Assembly: GCF_001908185.1 (NCBI RefSeq)
Contig: NZ_LGHM01000042.1
Location: forward strand, 23,879 to 87,878
From: Bradyrhizobium sp. AS23.2
Lineage (GTDB): Bacteria > Pseudomonadota > Alphaproteobacteria > Rhizobiales > Xanthobacteraceae
Reading direction: 5' to 3'
Length of the DNA: 64,000 bases
The notes under the pieces were generated by a model. That model saw only the letters and a list, made by a program, of their open reading frames with translations. It made no database searches and was not told the DNA's origin. A program made the translations under genes and the position numbers. Positions 60,972 through 64,000 of this stretch are shown piece by piece (positions within the stretch are counted from its first letter, which is position 1; every line of letters begins with the position of its first letter).

Positions 60972-61716
60972 GACACGCGCCCTTATTCTGGGCGGAACCG
61001 CCGATGCGAGCTTGCTCGCCGCGGAGTTCGCGCGCGCCGGGCTTGACGCCGTCTATTCCTATGGCGGCCGCACCCGTGCGCCTGCCGATCAGCCGCTGCC
61101 GACCCGCATCGGCGGCTTTGGCGGCGTGAGCGGGCTTGCCGACTACATCGGCTGCGAAGGCATCACGCATGTGATCGATGCGACGCACCCCTTCGCTGCC
61201 GAGATGAGCCGTAACGCCGTTGAAGCATGCGCGGAAACCGGTACGCCGCTGATCGCGCTCGAACGCGCTCCCTGGGCCGCGGCACCCGGCGACAACTGGA
61301 TCGAAGTTGCTGACGTCAACGCCGCGGCGGCAGCGCTGCCCGAGGCGCCGGCAATAGTCTTCCTCGCCATCGGCCGTCAGCATATCGCGCCGTTCGTGGC
61401 GAAGCCGCAGCATACCTACACGCTGCGGTTCGTCGATCCGCCCGAAACGCCGCTGCCCTTCCCCGCAGATGTGATCGTGTCGCGCGGGCCGTTCACGCTT
61501 GACGGTGAGCTTGAGATGATGCGCACGCGCGGCATTACGTGGATCGTCGCCCGCAATTCCGGCGGCGACGGCGCGCGCGCAAAGGTCGACGCGGCCCGCA
61601 TGCTCGGCTTGCCCGTGATCATGATCTCGCGGCCGCGACTGCCCGAACGGCTGCGGGTCGAGAGCGTGGCCGAGATCATGCAGTGGCTCGGTCATCGGAC
61701 CTGCCTCGGCGCGTAG
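60970..61716 (+). CDS. cobK: Precorrin-6A reductase
   Basis: A 248-residue NADPH-dependent reductase. Start [20 protein letters not shown] gives the dinucleotide-binding motif; VIDATHPFAAEMSRNAVEA and the later IVSRGPFTLDGELEMM are typical CobK/CbiJ blocks. It is the only plus-strand gene of the core cluster. Its start overlaps that of cobL and its last 25 bases overlap cobJ tail to tail. Confidence 0.93.
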   Translation: MTRALILGGTADASLLAAEFARAGLDAVYSYGGRTRAPADQPLPTRIGGFGGVSGLADYIGCEGITHVIDATHPFAAEMSRNAVEACAETGTPLIALERAPWAAAPGDNWIEVADVNAAAAALPEAPAIVFLAIGRQHIAPFVAKPQHTYTLRFVDPPETPLPFPADVIVSRGPFTLDGELEMMRTRGITWIVARNSGGDGARAKVDAARMLGLPVIMISRPRLPERLRVESVAEIMQWLGHRTCLGA

Positions 61717-62426
61717 ACCCAACGGCCGACACGGCGTGTCTGCGAGTTGCCGACGATCACCAGCGTGCGCATGTCGGCCATCTCGGGTGTCGCTTCGTTC
61801 AGCGCCACTGTCTCGATCCTCTCGTCAGCGGCACTGATCGCGCGCGCGAAGATCACGAGACGCTCGCCGCAACCGGACTCTTTCAACACCGCGAGCGCGC
61901 GGCCAAATCCTTCCGGCCGGCTCGCCGAACGGGGATTGTACATTGCAATCGCAAAATCGGCTTCCGCGGCCAGCCGCAGGCGTTTCTCGATCACCGCCCA
62001 GGGCTTGAGATTGTCGGAAAGGTTGATCGCGCAGAAGTCGTGGCCAAGCGGCGCGCCGGCCCGCGCGGCCGCCGCCAGCATCGCGGTGATGCCCGGCAGC
62101 ACGCGGATCGGCAGCTCCCGCCATTGCGGCGCCTGTTCGAGCGCCTCGAACACGGCGGAGGCCATCGCGAAGACGCCGGGGTCGCCGGAGGAGACGACGA
62201 CGACCTGTCCGCCTTCGGCGGCAAGCCGCAGGGCCTCGCTCGCGCGCTGCAGCTCTTCGCGATTGTCTGACGGATGCAGCTTGAGCCCCGGTCGCGGCGG
62301 CACGCGCGCAACGTATGGCGCGTATCCCAAAATGTCGGTCGCGGAGGCAAGCGCGGCGGAAACCTCCGGCGTCACCAGCGCATCACTGCCCGGCCCGAGG
62401 CCCGCGATGGTCAGCGTACCCGTCAT
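61692..62426 (-). CDS. cobJ: Precorrin-3B C17-methyltransferase
   Basis: A 244-residue tetrapyrrole methyltransferase that contracts the ring. Motifs are IAGLGPGSDALVTPEVSAAL, VSSGDPGVFAMASAVFEAL and FAIAMYNPRSASRPEGFGRA, typical of CobJ. Its start overlaps the cobI stop by four bases. Confidence 0.94.
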   Translation of the reverse strand: MTGTLTIAGLGPGSDALVTPEVSAALASATDILGYAPYVARVPPRPGLKLHPSDNREELQRASEALRLAAEGGQVVVVSSGDPGVFAMASAVFEALEQAPQWRELPIRVLPGITAMLAAAARAGAPLGHDFCAINLSDNLKPWAVIEKRLRLAAEADFAIAMYNPRSASRPEGFGRALAVLKESGCGERLVIFARAISAADERIETVALNEATPEMADMRTLVIVGNSQTRRVGRWVYAPRQVR

Positions 62427-63154
62427 TCGGCGGCGTCCAGATGCCGGCCCTTGCCGTGTACCAGCACGATCGCGAAATAAGGACAGTCGGCGGCATCGAT
62501 ATCGGCGAGGCGCACGACGCGCTCGCCCGGCATGGTGCCGCGCTCGACCAGCCAGGCGTCATCCAGCCGGCCGGCGGATGCGAGCGCGCGGCGTACTTTC
62601 GCGAGATTGCGCCCGGTCTTCATGATGACGAGCGCATCGGAGTCGCGCATACGCCGTTCGAGCTCGTCCTCGCTCAGCGTGCCCATCAGCACCGTCGTCA
62701 CGTCGTCGCCCAGCGCTATCGGCTCGCCGACGCCATTCCAGCAGCCGACCATGCCGGGAATGCCGGCGATGACCTCGATCTCGATACGCCCCTGCAGGCG
62801 CGCGTGCAGATGCATGAAGGAGCCGTAGAAGTAAGGATCGCCCTCGCACAGCACGACGACGTCGACCGCGCGCGCCAGCCGCGCCAGACGCTCGGCCCAT
62901 TCATCGTAGAAACCGGCCAGCAGCTGGACGTATTCAGGGCTGTCGAAGGCGATCTCCGTCGTAACAGGATATTCCATGGGATATTCGGTGACGTCGGCGG
63001 CTAACATGCCCTCGACGATGCGCCGCGCCTGACCCGGCCTGCCCTTCTTGCGGAAGTAGGCGACATGCTTTGCACCGCGCACCGTCCGGTCCGCGCGCAC
63101 GCTCATCAGGTCGGGATCACCGGGGCCGAGACCGCAACAGATAATGCGTCCCAT
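62423..63154 (-). CDS. cobI: Precorrin-2 C20-methyltransferase
   Basis: A 243-residue tetrapyrrole methyltransferase. The start MGRIICCGLGPGDPDLMSVR is two bases after the cobH stop. CEGDPYFYGSFMHLHARL and VIAGIPGMVGCWNGVGEPI are characteristic of CobI. It makes precorrin-3A. Confidence 0.94.
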   Translation of the reverse strand: MGRIICCGLGPGDPDLMSVRADRTVRGAKHVAYFRKKGRPGQARRIVEGMLAADVTEYPMEYPVTTEIAFDSPEYVQLLAGFYDEWAERLARLARAVDVVVLCEGDPYFYGSFMHLHARLQGRIEIEVIAGIPGMVGCWNGVGEPIALGDDVTTVLMGTLSEDELERRMRDSDALVIMKTGRNLAKVRRALASAGRLDDAWLVERGTMPGERVVRLADIDAADCPYFAIVLVHGKGRHLDAAE

Positions 63155-63156
63155 TT

Positions 63157-63786
63157 CTATTCGCTCCGGCTCGCCAGAGCGTTCACGGCGGCGACCGTGA
63201 TCGCGGAGCCGCCGAGGCGGCCCTCGACCGTCAGCGCCGGCACCGGCGGATCGGCCATCAGCGCGGCCTTGGATTCCGCCGCGCCGACGAAGCCGACGGG
63301 ACAGCCGATGATGGCTGCGGGCCGCGGGCAGTCCCGGTCCTCCAGCATGTTGAGGAGATGAAACAGCGCGGTCGGCGCGTTGCCGATCGCGACGATCGCG
63401 CCATCGAGATGCGGCCGCCATAGCTCCAGCGCCGCAGCCGAGCGCGTGTTGCGCATAGATTGCGCGAGCGCAGGAACGGCCGCGTCGCCAAGCGTGCAGA
63501 TGACGGCATTGGCCGCGGGAAGTCTCGCGCGCGTGATTCCTTCGGAGACCATGCGCGCGTCGCACAGGATCGGCGCGCCCTTCTTCAAGGCCGCACGCGC
63601 AGCGGTCGCCATCCCCGGCGTGAAGCGGATATGCGCCTCCAGGCCGACCATGCCGGCGGCGTGGATCATTCGCACCACGACCTGCTCCTCGTCCGGCGTG
63701 AAGCGAGCAAGATCCGCCTCGGCCCGGATGGTCGCAAAGGATTGCCGGTAGATCGCCGCGCCATCGGTTTCATAAAGAAGCGGCAT
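63157..63786 (-). CDS. cobH: Precorrin-8X methylmutase
   Basis: A 209-residue enzyme that moves the C11 methyl to C12 to form hydrogenobyrinate. The catalytic histidine is in VVRMIHAAGMVGLEAHIRF; VICTLGDAAVPALAQSMRN and IIGCPVGFVGAAESKAAL are family blocks. ATG 63786 overlaps the cobG stop (ATGA). Confidence 0.95.
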   Translation of the reverse strand: MPLLYETDGAAIYRQSFATIRAEADLARFTPDEEQVVVRMIHAAGMVGLEAHIRFTPGMATAARAALKKGAPILCDARMVSEGITRARLPAANAVICTLGDAAVPALAQSMRNTRSAAALELWRPHLDGAIVAIGNAPTALFHLLNMLEDRDCPRPAAIIGCPVGFVGAAESKAALMADPPVPALTVEGRLGGSAITVAAVNALASRSE

Positions 63787-64000
63787 CAATTCCCTCCGAC
63801 CAGAATAGAGGGATCGCTGACGATGTCGGCGCCGTTCAACCCGCGCAGGATCGGCTCATCGCGCGTCGTGCCGTCGCGGACGAGATCGAAGCCGGCGCTG
63901 GTCGCCACCAGCGTCACCGCCGAGGCGCCGGAACGGGCGCAGCCCTTGGCGCAGCCGGAGACGTGAAGCCGTGTATCGGCCGCGATGCGCGGCGCGAGCG
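63786..64000 (-). CDS. cobG: Precorrin-3B synthase, C-terminal part
   Basis: The last ~71 residues are visible and the gene continues beyond the right edge. VSGCAKGCARSGAS is the cysteine motif that binds the [4Fe-4S]/sirohaem-like centre in CobG and sulfite reductases. Position before cobH supports CobG, the oxygen-using enzyme of the aerobic route. Confidence 0.85.
   Translation of the reverse strand, partial: LAPRIAADTRLHVSGCAKGCARSGASAVTLVATSAGFDLVRDGTTRDEPILRGLNGADIVSDPSILVGGN

Overview
The window is high-GC alphaproteobacterial DNA. Gene content and families (FixK/FixJ-type regulators, DUF3300/DUF2950 pair, IalB-like protein, oxygen-dependent cobalamin pathway, typical intergenic palindromes) suggest Bradyrhizobium or a close Nitrobacteraceae relative. 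This placement is inferred from content and was not checked against a database. No tRNA, rRNA, CRISPR array, transposase or phage gene was found.

Layout. (1) 1-3.6 kb: the 3' part of a polyferredoxin, a WD40-cytochrome c fusion and two tiny proteins. (2) 3.9-25.3 kb: a block of envelope, stress and low-oxygen genes that share FNR/FixK boxes (TTGAT-N4-ATCAA) at 7017, 11412, 16532, 18667, 24151 and 25353. Members are DUF3300/DUF2950/beta-barrel-like secreted proteins, a histidine kinase, an HlyD-type secretion protein, PPK2 polyphosphate kinase, an Orn/Lys/Arg decarboxylase with an aspT remnant, SulP, IalB, two response regulators, a FixK-type regulator (20819-21502), MarC, a K+ channel, a degenerate acetate kinase and an AI-2E family permease. 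(3) 25.4-34.6 kb: an exopolysaccharide locus with GH5 glycanase, polymerase/ligase, flippase, Wzz-type co-polymerase, a frameshifted GT4 glycosyltransferase and a GINT1-like protein. (4) 34.7-36.7 kb: an eroded catabolic locus where LysR, Dabb and amidohydrolase genes survive only as fragments around an intact maleylacetate reductase and a YciI protein. (5) 37-40 kb: acyl-CoA synthetase and a LivK-type binding protein. (6) 40-49.9 kb, minus strand: an Opp/Dpp-type ABC transporter, aldehyde dehydrogenase, D-hydantoinase/dihydropyrimidinase and an Asp/Glu racemase-superfamily enzyme. (7) 50-54.1 kb: PepSY protein and TonB receptor under a cobalamin riboswitch. (8) 54.2-64 kb: the aerobic cobalamin pathway (cobC-like, cobT, F, A, B, M, E, L, K, J, I, H and the end of cobG), running off the right edge.

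How it fits together. The middle block reads as a microaerobic regulon that alters the envelope and energy metabolism, with its presumed regulator encoded inside it. The B12 section joins de novo synthesis to a riboswitch-controlled outer-membrane receptor. Several genes carry frameshifts. Three are +1 changes in C or G homopolymers, a pattern that could be sequencing error, so those genes may be intact in the organism. The aspT, LysR/Dabb, amidohydrolase and DUF1275 truncations involve real loss of sequence.
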